DNA of 53,991 bases from an uncultured Prevotellaceae bacterium (GCA_900319385.1 ONOG01000017.1:1-53991), one strand, 5' to 3'. Counted from the stretch's first letter, positions 8,912 through 18,271 are shown. Program-made: numbers and translations. Notes: generated from the sequence alone by a model not told the origin.

Positions 8912-9724
8912 ATGACCAAGAAGACGCGCCGACGCCGCAAAGGCAAAAGCATATTCAGACGAGTGCCCTCACACCTGCTGTGGGGGCTACTCGTTATTGT
9001 TGTGGCCGTCTATATCTTCTTTTTCTACAAGACCTTCATCGGTCCCTATTCGTTCCGTTGGAAAGCCATTTATGGCGACACGAACTACCCCGAAGGCACG
9101 GTGCGCGGCATCGACATCAGCCACTATCAGCAGGACATCGACTGGGAACGAGTGCGCAATGCCAGCATTCAGGGATCGCCCGTTCGCTTCGTCTTCATCA
9201 AAGCGACGGAGGGAACTGACAAGTTTGACCCAAACTTTAATCTTAACTTCTATCAGGCTCGTCGTCAGGGTATTATACGAGGAGCTTATCATTTCTTCTC
9301 CACCAAGAGCAGTGCCAAGCGTCAGGCTGATTTCTTCTGTCGTATGGTCCAACTCGAAGAGGGCGACCTGCCTCCAGTGCTCGATGTCGAGACCGAGGTC
9401 GATCGCATCTCGGACTACAGCCGTGAGAAACTTCGGAAGGAGGTGCTCACGTGGATGGACATCGTGGAGAAGCACTACGGCGTAGCTCCCATCCTCTATG
9501 CCTCCTATAGCTTTCGCCAGCACTATCTCGGCGACCCAGCCTTCGACCGCTATCCCTTCTGGATTGCTCACTACTACGTCGAACGTTTGCAATATACGGG
9601 GACGTGGTCATTCTGGCAGCACACCGATGCCGGCCACGTGGACGGCATTCCTGGCGAAGTCGATATCAACATCTTCAACGGAGACGAGGACGAATTGGAG
9701 CAGATGCTCCTTCAAGACAGGTAA
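8912..9724 (+). CDS. GH25 muramidase (Chalaropsis-type lysozyme), membrane-anchored
   Basis: A 270-aa enzyme expected to cleave the beta-1,4 bond between MurNAc and GlcNAc in peptidoglycan. A basic N-terminus (KKTRRRRKGKSIFRR) precedes one hydrophobic segment, LLWGLLVIVVAVYIFFFY (~residues 25-42), probably a signal anchor, so the domain faces the periplasm. The GH25 core starts at RGIDISHYQQDIDW; the Asp of GIDIS and the PPVLDVETE acidic pair are the expected catalytic residues. FIKATEGTDKFDPNF, GAYHFF and FWQHTDAGHVDGI are further family landmarks. It starts 76 bp after the PPi-phosphofructokinase gene; no terminator is evident between them, so co-transcription is possible. Confidence 0.92.
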   Translation: MTKKTRRRRKGKSIFRRVPSHLLWGLLVIVVAVYIFFFYKTFIGPYSFRWKAIYGDTNYPEGTVRGIDISHYQQDIDWERVRNASIQGSPVRFVFIKATEGTDKFDPNFNLNFYQARRQGIIRGAYHFFSTKSSAKRQADFFCRMVQLEEGDLPPVLDVETEVDRISDYSREKLRKEVLTWMDIVEKHYGVAPILYASYSFRQHYLGDPAFDRYPFWIAHYYVERLQYTGTWSFWQHTDAGHVDGIPGEVDINIFNGDEDELEQMLLQDR

Positions 9725-9841
9725 GTCCCCTGCCCTATCCCTAAAGTATTATTTTATGGTTCTTCTTACCCATTTTTAGAAAAATGAGCCTCAGAGTTCA
9801 TTTTTTATATATTTCTTTTCCGTAAAATGCAAATTTATAAT

Positions 9842-9849
9842 TAAATTTG
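9842..9849 (+). promoter_or_regulatory. Promoter -7 element of the 904-aa metalloprotease gene
   Basis: TAAATTTG, 48 bp upstream of the ATG. The flanking sequence (CTAAATTTG then GATTTTGTG and CCTAACTA) resembles that upstream of the paralogue at 14054, so the upstream regions appear to be duplicated too. The 173 bp between the GH25 gene and this one hold nothing else clear. Confidence 0.5.
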
Positions 9850-9897
9850 CCACGATTTTGTGTCAAGAACTCATCACCTAACTAAATTTTCACTTTC

Positions 9898-12612
9898 ATG
9901 AAACAGCATTTACTCGCATTCATGTGTCTGCTCATGCTCGCCCCGCTGGGCGCACGGGCTCAGAAATCCATCTACATCCCCTCGGGATGGAGCTACAATT
10001 CTTCCACGAAGGAATACACGCAGGATGGCTACAGCTACTCCATGTCACGCAAACGCGAAAGCGACAACTTCGTCGTCTTTTGGTCGAGCGAATACGGAAC
10101 GACAGCCCCCGACCAGCTCCCGACGAGTGACTTCTTCTATGTCAACGTGGACGACCTGCTCCAGAAGGCTGAAGGATTCTACCAACTCTATGCCGAGACA
10201 CTGAAGTTTGTCGATCCCACCAAATCTACCACCATGTCGAAGTATAAGTGTATGATTATGCTCATGCACAGTACCGAGTGGGCGGCCTATGGCGGCGGCT
10301 TCGACTTTGTCGTTCCCGCCCTGTGGATTAACCCACAGACGTGCAAGCCCGTGGGACACACCATCGCCCACGAGGTGGGTCACTCGTTCCACTACATGTG
10401 TTTCGCCGAGAGCAGCAACCACCGCAACTCCGACAGTGACAACACCGGTTTCCACCTCGCGTGTGGACAGGGGCAAGCCATCTGGGAGCAGACGGCTCAG
10501 TGGCAGGCAGCCATGGCATATCCACAGTACATGTTCTCGGAGAGCTATCCCCTCTTCGGCAACAATGCCAACTATGCCTTCTCGCACGAATGGATGCGCT
10601 ATCAGTCCTACTGGTTCCACTACTACATCTGCCAGCTTTACAACGACGACAGTATGGTGGCACAGGTGTGGAACACACCGATGAAAGACCAGAGCAACGG
10701 CAACGCCACCGACTTCCTCAGTGCCTTCATTAAGCTGAAGAGCCTCACTGCCGCACAGTTCTTCGAACTCTACTTCGACTATGCCCTCCGTTGCGCCACC
10801 TTCGACTTTGATGCCGCTGCACGCTATCGCAACAACTATGTCGGACGCTTCGACTATCGCGCCGTCCAGCTGGACGAAAACAAATACCAGGTTGCCTACG
10901 CCAGTGCACCGCAGTGCTCAGGCTTCAACGTCATCGAACTCGCCGTGCCTGCTGCCGGCACTGAAATCACCACCCACTTCACCGGACTCGTGCCGGGTTC
11001 GAAACTCGTCAACGGTGACCCGGGAACCTACAATAACGGTGTCGCAAACGCTCAGGTCAGTGCCAACGTCAGCAAGTACAACAGCGTGAGCAACCCCGCA
11101 GCCCGCGGCTTCCGTGTCGGCTACGTCTTCCTCAAGACCAACGGCACACGCGAATACTACAATGACAACACCGTCCACTGCACCGGCACCGATGTCGTGA
11201 CCGAAGACATCACTGCCACCGTGCCCTCCGGCACCAGCCGCATCTTCCTCGTCGTCACGCCCTCGCTCACACAATACATTGTCCACAAGTGGGATGAGAA
11301 CATCACGAACGACGACCAGTGGCCCTACCAGTTTGAGATTGAAGGCACCACCGCTTCCGGTGTCACTCCCTACTTCGAAGAACCTGAGTTCGAGGCACAA
11401 CTCGACGGTCGTCGCATCGCCGACGTCACACTCACCTACAACGTCGTCCTGCCACCTACCAACGCTCACGATGCCACCACCGTCACCTTCTCAGGCAGCG
11501 GACTCAATGCACTGAGCACAGCTTTCCAGCTGCAGGGCAACGACATCTTCGGACGCATTGTCGAGTATAGCGCCGCAGGCCCTGCAGCCGGTCAAATCAT
11601 GCCCTACGCCGCACGCGCCGACGGCACACTTCAAGCCGTCGGCAGAACCACCAACGGCGACTTCGGCCACTGGTTCAATGCCAGCGGCAATGCCATAGGC
11701 TATGGCGGCGGATGCGTCGCCTATGCCGAATTTACCAAGAGTTCCATGAGTGCCGCCATCGGACAATATCCCAATGCCAACTCGAACGGTACGAAGCGTA
11801 CCATCCGCGAAGCACTGCGCTATCGCGACAACGAGGGCAACACCGCCACCGCCTACCTCGTGTTCAACATCACGTTCCAGACAGGTGCCAAGGCCCATGC
11901 CTACCTCAACGCCATCGACTACGCCGAACCCGTCACCGAAGGCATCACCGCCGCGGTCACCCAGGCCACCAACGTGTGCCCCGTCACCCTCGTGGCAGAA
12001 CCATGCGAAACCGGCACCTACACGCTGACCGACGAAGAGGTGACAGCACTGGGCAGTGCCTTCAATGCCACCGAGCGTTCACTGAAAAACGACAACATGA
12101 AGGGCTACCTCAGTCCGCTGAGCGAGCTCACAACGTCCGGTTTCTACTACTACGCACTGAAGGAAGCACCCACGACAGCCGACGACGAAAGCATCAGCGT
12201 CACCTACTACAACGTGCCGTCCGTACTCACCGACGCCGACTTCGCCAACCTCTACACCTACAGCTACGACGCAGAGTGCATCCCTGTGCAGGAAGAGACA
12301 GAGACAGCCTTCAAGATAGCGTTTGACCTCGACACACGCGCTTTCCATCTCAAGGCCAGTGCCGACTGCCCCAAGGGCGAGTACAACATCACCATCGCCC
12401 TCATCCGCAAAATGTCGCGCCAGCGTCTGTTTGTCGCCTACTTCCCCCTCACCGTCGCAGTCGGTGTAGTACCCACAGGAATTGAGGAAGTACAAAATAC
12501 GAAGTACAAAGTACAAAGTACAGATGCCGTGTACGACCTGCAGGGACGTCGCATCGACTACCCCACCCGCGGCATCTACATCATCAATGGCAAAAAAGTG
12601 CTGATCAAGTAA
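9898..12612 (+). CDS. Secreted putative zinc metalloprotease (DUF6055-like), T9SS cargo
   Basis: A 904-aa exported protein. A 22-residue signal peptide ends at GARAQ. The N-terminal ~350 residues resemble DUF6055-type proteins and carry HEVGHSFHY at 158-166; HExGH is a gluzincin/metzincin-like zinc site, so a peptidase function is likely but unproven. From about 470 onward come DUF4859-like beta modules (GDFGHWFNASGNAIGYGGG) and a further beta domain (~680-850). The end, VYDLQGRRI...GIYIINGKKVLIK, is a T9SS type A sorting domain, so the protein should be released or anchored on the cell surface. It is a paralogue of the 1374-aa gene at 14132. A short piece just before the sorting domain (EEVQNTKYKVQST) is encoded by a tandem AGTACAA repeat. 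Confidence 0.8.
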   Translation: MKQHLLAFMCLLMLAPLGARAQKSIYIPSGWSYNSSTKEYTQDGYSYSMSRKRESDNFVVFWSSEYGTTAPDQLPTSDFFYVNVDDLLQKAEGFYQLYAETLKFVDPTKSTTMSKYKCMIMLMHSTEWAAYGGGFDFVVPALWINPQTCKPVGHTIAHEVGHSFHYMCFAESSNHRNSDSDNTGFHLACGQGQAIWEQTAQWQAAMAYPQYMFSESYPLFGNNANYAFSHEWMRYQSYWFHYYICQLYNDDSMVAQVWNTPMKDQSNGNATDFLSAFIKLKSLTAAQFFELYFDYALRCATFDFDAAARYRNNYVGRFDYRAVQLDENKYQVAYASAPQCSGFNVIELAVPAAGTEITTHFTGLVPGSKLVNGDPGTYNNGVANAQVSANVSKYNSVSNPAARGFRVGYVFLKTNGTREYYNDNTVHCTGTDVVTEDITATVPSGTSRIFLVVTPSLTQYIVHKWDENITNDDQWPYQFEIEGTTASGVTPYFEEPEFEAQLDGRRIADVTLTYNVVLPPTNAHDATTVTFSGSGLNALSTAFQLQGNDIFGRIVEYSAAGPAAGQIMPYAARADGTLQAVGRTTNGDFGHWFNASGNAIGYGGGCVAYAEFTKSSMSAAIGQYPNANSNGTKRTIREALRYRDNEGNTATAYLVFNITFQTGAKAHAYLNAIDYAEPVTEGITAAVTQATNVCPVTLVAEPCETGTYTLTDEEVTALGSAFNATERSLKNDNMKGYLSPLSELTTSGFYYYALKEAPTTADDESISVTYYNVPSVLTDADFANLYTYSYDAECIPVQEETETAFKIAFDLDTRAFHLKASADCPKGEYNITIALIRKMSRQRLFVAYFPLTVAVGVVPTGIEEVQNTKYKVQSTDAVYDLQGRRIDYPTRGIYIINGKKVLIK

Positions 12613-12649
12613 GTGCTGAAAAAGTTAACAGTTAAAATGCCTGCCGGCT

Positions 12650-12692
12650 AAAACTCAAAAACTTAAAAACTCAAAAACTTAAAAACTTAAAA
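12650..12692. repeat. AT-rich tandem repeat (AAAACTCAAAAACTTA)
   Basis: Three to four short units of AAAACTCAAAAACTT follow the 904-aa gene, directly after GCCTGCCGGC. A related AT-rich run joined to GCCTGCCGG occurs near 31097-31130. Confidence 0.55.
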
Positions 12693-12800
12693 TTGTTTGA
12701 GGACAACTCGGGACAACATGGGATAACACGGGACAATATTGGATTTGTTTTGAAGTACATGTTGTCCCGTGTTGTCCTTCGTTGTCTCATGTTGTTTGTT
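12693..12800. repeat. GGGACAACAC-type repeat array folding into a hairpin (A)
   Basis: Decamer-like units (GGACAACTCG, GGACAACATG, GGATAACACG, GGACAATATT) run from 12698 to 12745 and are answered by the inverse units GTTGTCCCGT, GTTGTCCTTC, GTTGTCTCAT from 12759 to 12797. The RNA would form a long imperfect stem. The same motif makes hairpin B at 13251-13359. It may act as a terminator for the preceding gene, although no U-run follows. Confidence 0.6.
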
Positions 12801-12957
12801 TAAAAAAAACGAAAGTTAGTTGCGATTTCGTTAACTTTACCTTGTCATCCCAACCCTCTGAGAATCGCATAAAAATCATCAACCCACCACACGCTCACAA
12901 ATCGCGCAAGCACAGAGACCATTGTTAAGCCCGAAAAACGCATAGGCAACGACCATC

Positions 12958-13152
12958 TGTCGGCAAACGGCGCTCTCAGCGTCGGCAAACGGCCGTCTCA
13001 CACCCTGCAGACGGCGCTCTGACCGCCCCACAAACGGCGCTCTGACGACCGTCAAACGGCGCTCTGACGACCGTCAGACGGCGGACTACCGACAGACTAA
13101 ACGGCGCACTGCCGACGCTCAGACGGAAGACAACCGACGGGCTGTCGGCGGA
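12958..13152. repeat. Degenerate ~22-bp tandem repeat array (about 9 units)
   Basis: Units such as GACGACCGTCAAACGGCGCT (13034) and GACGACCGTCAGACGGCGGA (13056) are the same family as the array at 1298-1556. No spacers separate them. Confidence 0.8.
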
Positions 13153-13250
13153 TAAAAATGAAATAAATTGGGTACAATTACGTAAAAAATGCTTTTCGCA
13201 AAGCGAAAAAAAGGATTTTTAGCCAATGAACTCAACTTTCGGGATTATAT

Positions 13251-13359
13251 TTAGAAGACAACACGGGACAACTTAAGACAACTTAGGACAACTTTATGAT
13301 TTCATGATTAAGAAAATGTTATCCTTTGTTGTCCCGTGTTGTCCCGTATTGTCTTCTAA
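13251..13359. repeat. GGGACAACAC-type repeat hairpin (B)
   Basis: The left arm opens with TTAGAAGACAACACGGGACA (13251-13270) and continues with more ACAAC units to 13293. The right arm (13328-13359) is GTTGTCCCGTGTTGTCCCGT followed by ATTGTCTTCTAA. The outer 20 bp pair almost perfectly; about 35 nt separate the arms. Confidence 0.65.
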
Positions 13360-13691
13360 AATACTGCCTCTCCAAAGAATTTATTCCCTTTTCTTTCAGT
13401 TTTCAGGCTCCGCCTGATTGGGCGGGCATGGAAAATCGCGCAGCACTTTCGTAGAAAGCCCCCCCCTACGACAATCGGCATCCCGAAATCAAGAATCTTT
13501 TATCAAAATTTTCCGTTTTTTCGTTTCTTTTCGTGTTTTTCCGTTCTCAAAAAATCTATTTCGACCAAAATTCTCCCACAAAAACAGGGCTCTGAAATGT
13601 TAAAATTCCCCTTGTTTTAACATAATTCGATCACTGCAGGAAATGATTATTAAGTTTCACAAGTAATGATACCTTGTATATCAATCATTGA

Positions 13692-13897
13692 TACCATGAA
13701 TTATTTCTAATGATTTCTAATTCATTATTTGAATTTCCTATTTGGCAACCATGAATTAGTAAGCCTTACGGCTTTATTGCCTGACGGATTGGAATAGATG
13801 CGTAGCATCCCTCATTCATGGTTGCAAAGGCAATGAGTGTTGAAAGCCAACACGTTCCGCAGGCAAAATTAGAAATCATTAAAAATAATTCATGGTA
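13692..13897. mobile_element. MITE-like 206-bp element with 31-bp terminal inverted repeats
   Basis: The 31-bp ends (13692-13722, beginning TACCATGAATTATTTCTAAT, and 13867-13897, ending in ATTCATGGTA) are inverse complements with one mismatch. A second, inner pair, GCAACCATGAAT (13745-13756) and ATTCATGGTTGC (13814-13825), repeats part of the terminal sequence. There is no coding frame. Target-site duplication is not obvious. It sits 235 bp upstream of the 1374-aa gene. Confidence 0.6.
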
Positions 13898-14053
13898 AAA
13901 AATAAAACATACGAAAGTTGAAGATTGTTACAGCTTCATTACACAGAATGATGATTTTTGCCCTGCAGGCAGCTAAATATTACATTTTCACTACAAACCG
14001 ACAATTCGTATAAAAAAATCCACTTTTTATACATCTTTTATTTCAATTTTCAC

Positions 14054-14061
14054 TAAATTTG
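14054..14061 (+). promoter_or_regulatory. Promoter -7 element of the 1374-aa metalloprotease gene
   Basis: TAAATTTG 70 bp before the ATG, in a context (CACTAAATTTGCAACGATTT) resembling the promoter of the paralogue at 9842. Confidence 0.5.
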
Positions 14062-14131
14062 CAACGATTTGTGGACATTTGCCCCGAACCTAACTACGAA
14101 CGACCTACACTATTGACACCTAACTATACTT

Positions 14132-17100
14132 ATGAAACAAAAATTACTATTTGCACTCACGTGCATCCTGCTGCCGCTCTGTATGAGCGCTGCAAAAACC
14201 GTGTATATTCCGAGTACATGGGTCTACAATTCCAGCACACAGGAATACACCGAAGACGGAAACAGCGACCTGCAGTGGTCGTTCAACCGTTCGAAACAAA
14301 GTGAAAACTGCATCGTATTCTGGCAGAAGGGCTTCGGCACGAACCCCAAGAATGCCGACATCTCGTTCGACCCCGACGCCGTGCTGCAAGTGGCCGAACA
14401 GTGCTATGCCAAGAATGTCACCGAGTTGGGATTCTCCTGCAGCAACATGCTCAACAAATACAAACTGATGATTTTGGTCAGTTACACCAACGACTGGGTG
14501 TGCTACGGAAGCGGCTACGACTTCGAGGTGTCTGCACTCTGGATTGGACCTTCGGCCGTCAATCCTGCCGGCCACTCCCTGGGCCATGAAGTGGGCCATT
14601 CGTTCCACTACATGTGCTATGCCGAGGCAGCCAACTACAACCACAACTCTTCCTCGACCAACAACACGGGTTTCCACTTGAATAACGGCAACGGACAGGC
14701 CATCTGGGAACAGACTGCCCAGTGGCAGGCCAACCAGAGTTATCCCGAACTGATGTTTGCAGAGAGTTATCCCCTCTTCGGCAACAATGCCAACTATGCC
14801 TTCTCGCACGAATGGATGCGCTACCAGTCGTACTGGTTCCACTACTACCTGAGCGACTACTACAATGGCAGAACCATTATTTCACAGATTTGGAAAACGC
14901 CCATGACGGGTCAGACGCAAGGCAACGCCACCGACTTCTGCCAAGCGCTCATGAAACTGAAGAACCTGACGGCGTCCCAGTTCTATGCCCTCTACTTCGA
15001 CTACGCCCTCCACTGCGCCACCTTCGACTTCTCCGAGGCAGCGTCCTACCGCGACAACTACATCGGCCGCTTCGACTACCACGCCGTGCTCGTGGGTGAC
15101 AACAAATATCAAGTGGCCTACCAGAGCGCTCCCCAATCGACAGGTTTCAACGTCATCGAACTGAATGCCACGGCCGGTTCAACGCTCACCACCAAGTTCA
15201 CTGCCCTCACACATGGCTGTGCATTGGCCGACGGCGACCCAGGAAACTATAACAATGGTGTAGCTAATGCCAGTGTCAGTGCTGGTGTAACCAATTACAA
15301 CAGCGCGGGCACAGCTTCCTACCGCGGTTTCCGTGTCGGATACGTCTTCCTGAAGAGCGATGGAACACGCGTCTATTACAACGACAATAATGTTCACTGC
15401 ACAGGCACAGCTGAGAAGACCGAGAACATCTCGACGACAGTCCCCAGCGGCACCAGCCGCACCTTTCTGGTCATTGCTCCTGCCCTGACAACCTACGTGA
15501 AACATGCCTGGGATGAAAACATACTGAATGACGACCAGTGGCCCTATCAGTTCGAGCTCGAAGGAGCCACGGCAAAGAGTGTTTCGCCCGACTTTACGAA
15601 GGCAATCGACGGGCGCAGCATTGCCGACGTCACGTTGACGTATAATGTGGTTATGGCACCCAGCAGTGTTTATGACGGTACGAATTTAACCATCAATGGT
15701 AGTGGTCTTAACGCACTCTGCACGGCGTTCCAAATGGAAGGTGACAATATTTTCAATAATGCTGTGACCTATTCCTCCTCTCAGGGTAACGGCACAATTA
15801 TGGAGTATGGCGTCAATTCCAATGGCAATTTAGCAAGTGTTACTAAAAGCACGAATGGTGATTTCGGACACTGGTTCAATGACTCAGGAACACCTCTTTC
15901 GGCATTCGGTGGTGTGGCTTGTGCAGAATGGACAAAATCAACGAAAAACGTTTTCATCTGCCAAATGCCCAATGCAAACAGCGCCGGCACCACCCGCACC
16001 ATCCGCGAAGCCCTTGTTTACAAGAATGCTTCAGGTAAGACTGCACGAGCTACTTTCATCTTCAACATCAGTTTCCAAGCAGGGGTAACGCCATACGCAT
16101 ATCTCTCGGAGATTGACTATACAAAGCCTGCCGCAGAACCGGTATCAGCAATAGTTTTCAACACCGCATTATCCAAATGTATAAAAATCCAAGAGGAGAA
16201 CCTTACTGTTGAACAAGGCAGTACTGTAGAGTATGCATTGACACCTACAAATATTTCCACCCTGGGAGGGTCAAATGCACTTAACTTCACTGGATCTGAT
16301 TTTGAATCCAACTATTTGAAATCATCTACCTACTTCAAAGATGCATATTTGATACCAAGCAACTCTAATGTATCAGCAGGCAACTATATCCACTTCTATG
16401 CTATATCTACTGCACCGAATACTACCAAAGGAACATTCAAGTTTTATCCCATAGCTTCAGCTACGGAAGATAGCGACTTTAGCAGTAACACATACACACA
16501 TTATTACTTAAGTTCAAACGAAGTGATTAACGCAGAGTATGCCAATGAAGCAATGTTTAAGGTCGCGTATGACCGCGCCAATGCCAAATTCATTGTTAAA
16601 GCCGCAGACAATTGTCCTCCAGGTACATATAACAGTGTTCGTTTTGCAATGCTGAAAAAAACTACAGGAACAGCCAAATACTACGTCGGGTATTTCACTT
16701 TCAATATCACGGTCACAGAGCCAGCCACTGCCGAGGAAACGCTCAACGTAGAACGCTATCCTGCCCTGGGCTATGGCACGACGGAAGCCACCGTTGACTT
16801 GACCGCAGCCAAGACGTTCCTGGGTGTTGACGAAGTGACAACCGACATGCTTCGCATTGTCAACCCAGACGGGACACTCATCAGCGACTATGCGCCCTAC
16901 GATGGTTGGTTCAATGCTGACGGCGTAGCCACAGCTTGGGGCGAAAACACAAAGATTTGCGTCAAGTTCTTCCAAGCCATTCCCGGCGGGACCTACACCA
17001 TCTGCGACATGAACGGCGCCGACGTCATCGGCAACACCTACACCGTCAAGTGGGCACTGGTCAATGGTGCAAAGACCTACACCTACAACATCAACGTCAC

Positions 17101-18256
17101 CTTCGTCGAAAAGCCGGCCGCAGAAATCACCCTCGACAACCTCACTCAAAAAGCCACACAGGAAATCAACTTCACGTCTGCGTTAGGTCAGAATTACGAA
17201 GCCTTCACCAGCGATGTTGACATTGCATCCATCCTGACCACACTCGGCGTCAGCACCCTCAACGACCTTACCATCTATGCCGTACAGAGCGACGGAAGCC
17301 TCGACGACAACTACAAACTGGGCGGCACCGACGGTTGGCGAAACGCCGGCGGCGACTGGCAGGCGTGGGGCAACGACGCCTACTTCTGCGTCAAAGCCGA
17401 TTTTGCCCTGTCAGCCACACAAATCAATTTCGTCGGGGGTATGGAAGGCAAGAACACCACCGACCCTGCCACCTACACCGCCACCTACGCCTTCGTCAAG
17501 AACGGTTCCGCCACCCACGACGCTGTCATCCTGAAGGTCAACCTCATCTATCCTGAACCCGCAGGCGAGGACATCATCCTGGCCGACACCGAGACCAGTT
17601 ACACCGTCAAGAGCGGCAACAAGCACAACGTCACCCTCCAGCGCAGCCTGCCCGCCGGCAAGTGGCTCACCTTCTGCGCACCCTTCAACATCTATTCCGA
17701 CCAATGGGCCGCAATGGGTATTGAGGCCGTGCAAAACCTCACCGGCGTCACCAAGAACGGCAACAGCATCGTCCTCAACTTCAGCGACACTGGCGCCATC
17801 ATGGTCGGCGAACCCGTGCTCATCAAGATGAGTGAGGCGAAAACCGGCATCACAATGCAACAGACAGGCTACAACCCCTGCGACCTCGTCAGCAAGACCA
17901 CCGTCAGCAGTGGAACTGTGACAGCCGAGATGATCGGCACCTACGTCAAGATGCAGTTGCCCAACCACATCTACTACCTGCAGGACGACAAGTTCCGCTA
18001 CACTGACTACACCAGCGACAAGACCACCGCTATGAAGGCATGGCGTGCCTACTTCACCGTCACCGACACTGCCAGCGAGGTGAAGGCCCTGCGCTACAAT
18101 CTCGACGGTGAGGAAGTCGAGCCCACCGCCATCGAAGGTCTGGAAGTCATCATCGACAGCCCCAATGCAGTTGTTTATGACCTCGGCGGACGTCGTGTCG
18201 AGCACCCTGTCAAGGGCCTCTACATTGTGAACGGAAAGAAAGTGTTTGTGAAGTAA
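14132..18256 (+). CDS. Large secreted putative zinc metalloprotease (DUF6055-like) with DUF4859-like repeats, T9SS cargo
   Basis: A 1374-aa paralogue of the 904-aa protein. A signal peptide (ending near MSAAKT, residue ~20) is followed by the DUF6055-like region with HEVGHSFHY at 152-160. A first DUF4859-like module is near 490-650 (GDFGHWFNDSGTPLSAFGG). After the shared beta domain (~680-870) come two more modules absent from the short paralogue: ~870-990 (APYDGWFNADGVATAWGENT) and ~990-1145 (GGTDGWRNAGGDWQAWGNDA). A C-terminal beta region (~1150-1340) and a T9SS type A tail (VYDLGGRRV...GLYIVNGKKVFVK) follow. The stretch from about 15650 to 16740 is clearly more AT-rich than its flanks. The repeated modules suggest glycan or surface binding around a protease core. 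Peptidase activity is inferred from the motif. Confidence 0.8.
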   Translation: MKQKLLFALTCILLPLCMSAAKTVYIPSTWVYNSSTQEYTEDGNSDLQWSFNRSKQSENCIVFWQKGFGTNPKNADISFDPDAVLQVAEQCYAKNVTELGFSCSNMLNKYKLMILVSYTNDWVCYGSGYDFEVSALWIGPSAVNPAGHSLGHEVGHSFHYMCYAEAANYNHNSSSTNNTGFHLNNGNGQAIWEQTAQWQANQSYPELMFAESYPLFGNNANYAFSHEWMRYQSYWFHYYLSDYYNGRTIISQIWKTPMTGQTQGNATDFCQALMKLKNLTASQFYALYFDYALHCATFDFSEAASYRDNYIGRFDYHAVLVGDNKYQVAYQSAPQSTGFNVIELNATAGSTLTTKFTALTHGCALADGDPGNYNNGVANASVSAGVTNYNSAGTASYRGFRVGYVFLKSDGTRVYYNDNNVHCTGTAEKTENISTTVPSGTSRTFLVIAPALTTYVKHAWDENILNDDQWPYQFELEGATAKSVSPDFTKAIDGRSIADVTLTYNVVMAPSSVYDGTNLTINGSGLNALCTAFQMEGDNIFNNAVTYSSSQGNGTIMEYGVNSNGNLASVTKSTNGDFGHWFNDSGTPLSAFGGVACAEWTKSTKNVFICQMPNANSAGTTRTIREALVYKNASGKTARATFIFNISFQAGVTPYAYLSEIDYTKPAAEPVSAIVFNTALSKCIKIQEENLTVEQGSTVEYALTPTNISTLGGSNALNFTGSDFESNYLKSSTYFKDAYLIPSNSNVSAGNYIHFYAISTAPNTTKGTFKFYPIASATEDSDFSSNTYTHYYLSSNEVINAEYANEAMFKVAYDRANAKFIVKAADNCPPGTYNSVRFAMLKKTTGTAKYYVGYFTFNITVTEPATAEETLNVERYPALGYGTTEATVDLTAAKTFLGVDEVTTDMLRIVNPDGTLISDYAPYDGWFNADGVATAWGENTKICVKFFQAIPGGTYTICDMNGADVIGNTYTVKWALVNGAKTYTYNINVTFVEKPAAEITLDNLTQKATQEINFTSALGQNYEAFTSDVDIASILTTLGVSTLNDLTIYAVQSDGSLDDNYKLGGTDGWRNAGGDWQAWGNDAYFCVKADFALSATQINFVGGMEGKNTTDPATYTATYAFVKNGSATHDAVILKVNLIYPEPAGEDIILADTETSYTVKSGNKHNVTLQRSLPAGKWLTFCAPFNIYSDQWAAMGIEAVQNLTGVTKNGNSIVLNFSDTGAIMVGEPVLIKMSEAKTGITMQQTGYNPCDLVSKTTVSSGTVTAEMIGTYVKMQLPNHIYYLQDDKFRYTDYTSDKTTAMKAWRAYFTVTDTASEVKALRYNLDGEEVEPTAIEGLEVIIDSPNAVVYDLGGRRVEHPVKGLYIVNGKKVFVK

Positions 18257-18271
18257 GAAAAAAAACGTGTT

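Larger units (their letters stand above)
12806..13630. repeat. Dispersed non-coding repeat element, copy 2
   Basis: It matches copy 1 (1155-1838) in order: GAAAGTTAGTTGC (12811), CTGAGAATCGCA (12858), CGCGCAAGCA (12903), the 22-bp array, then GTGTTTTTCCGTT (13532), CTCCCACAAAAACAGGG (13574), CTCTGAAATGTTAAAA (13591) and TTTTAACATAA (13614). Hairpin B (13251-13359) lies inside this copy but not in copy 1. The whole 12613-14131 interval has no convincing gene; a 61-codon frame at 13418 is unsupported. Confidence 0.65.

Noticed and set aside
13418..13603. 61-codon frame near 13.5 kb
   Set aside because: It reads through repeat-element copy 2, with no counterpart in copy 1.
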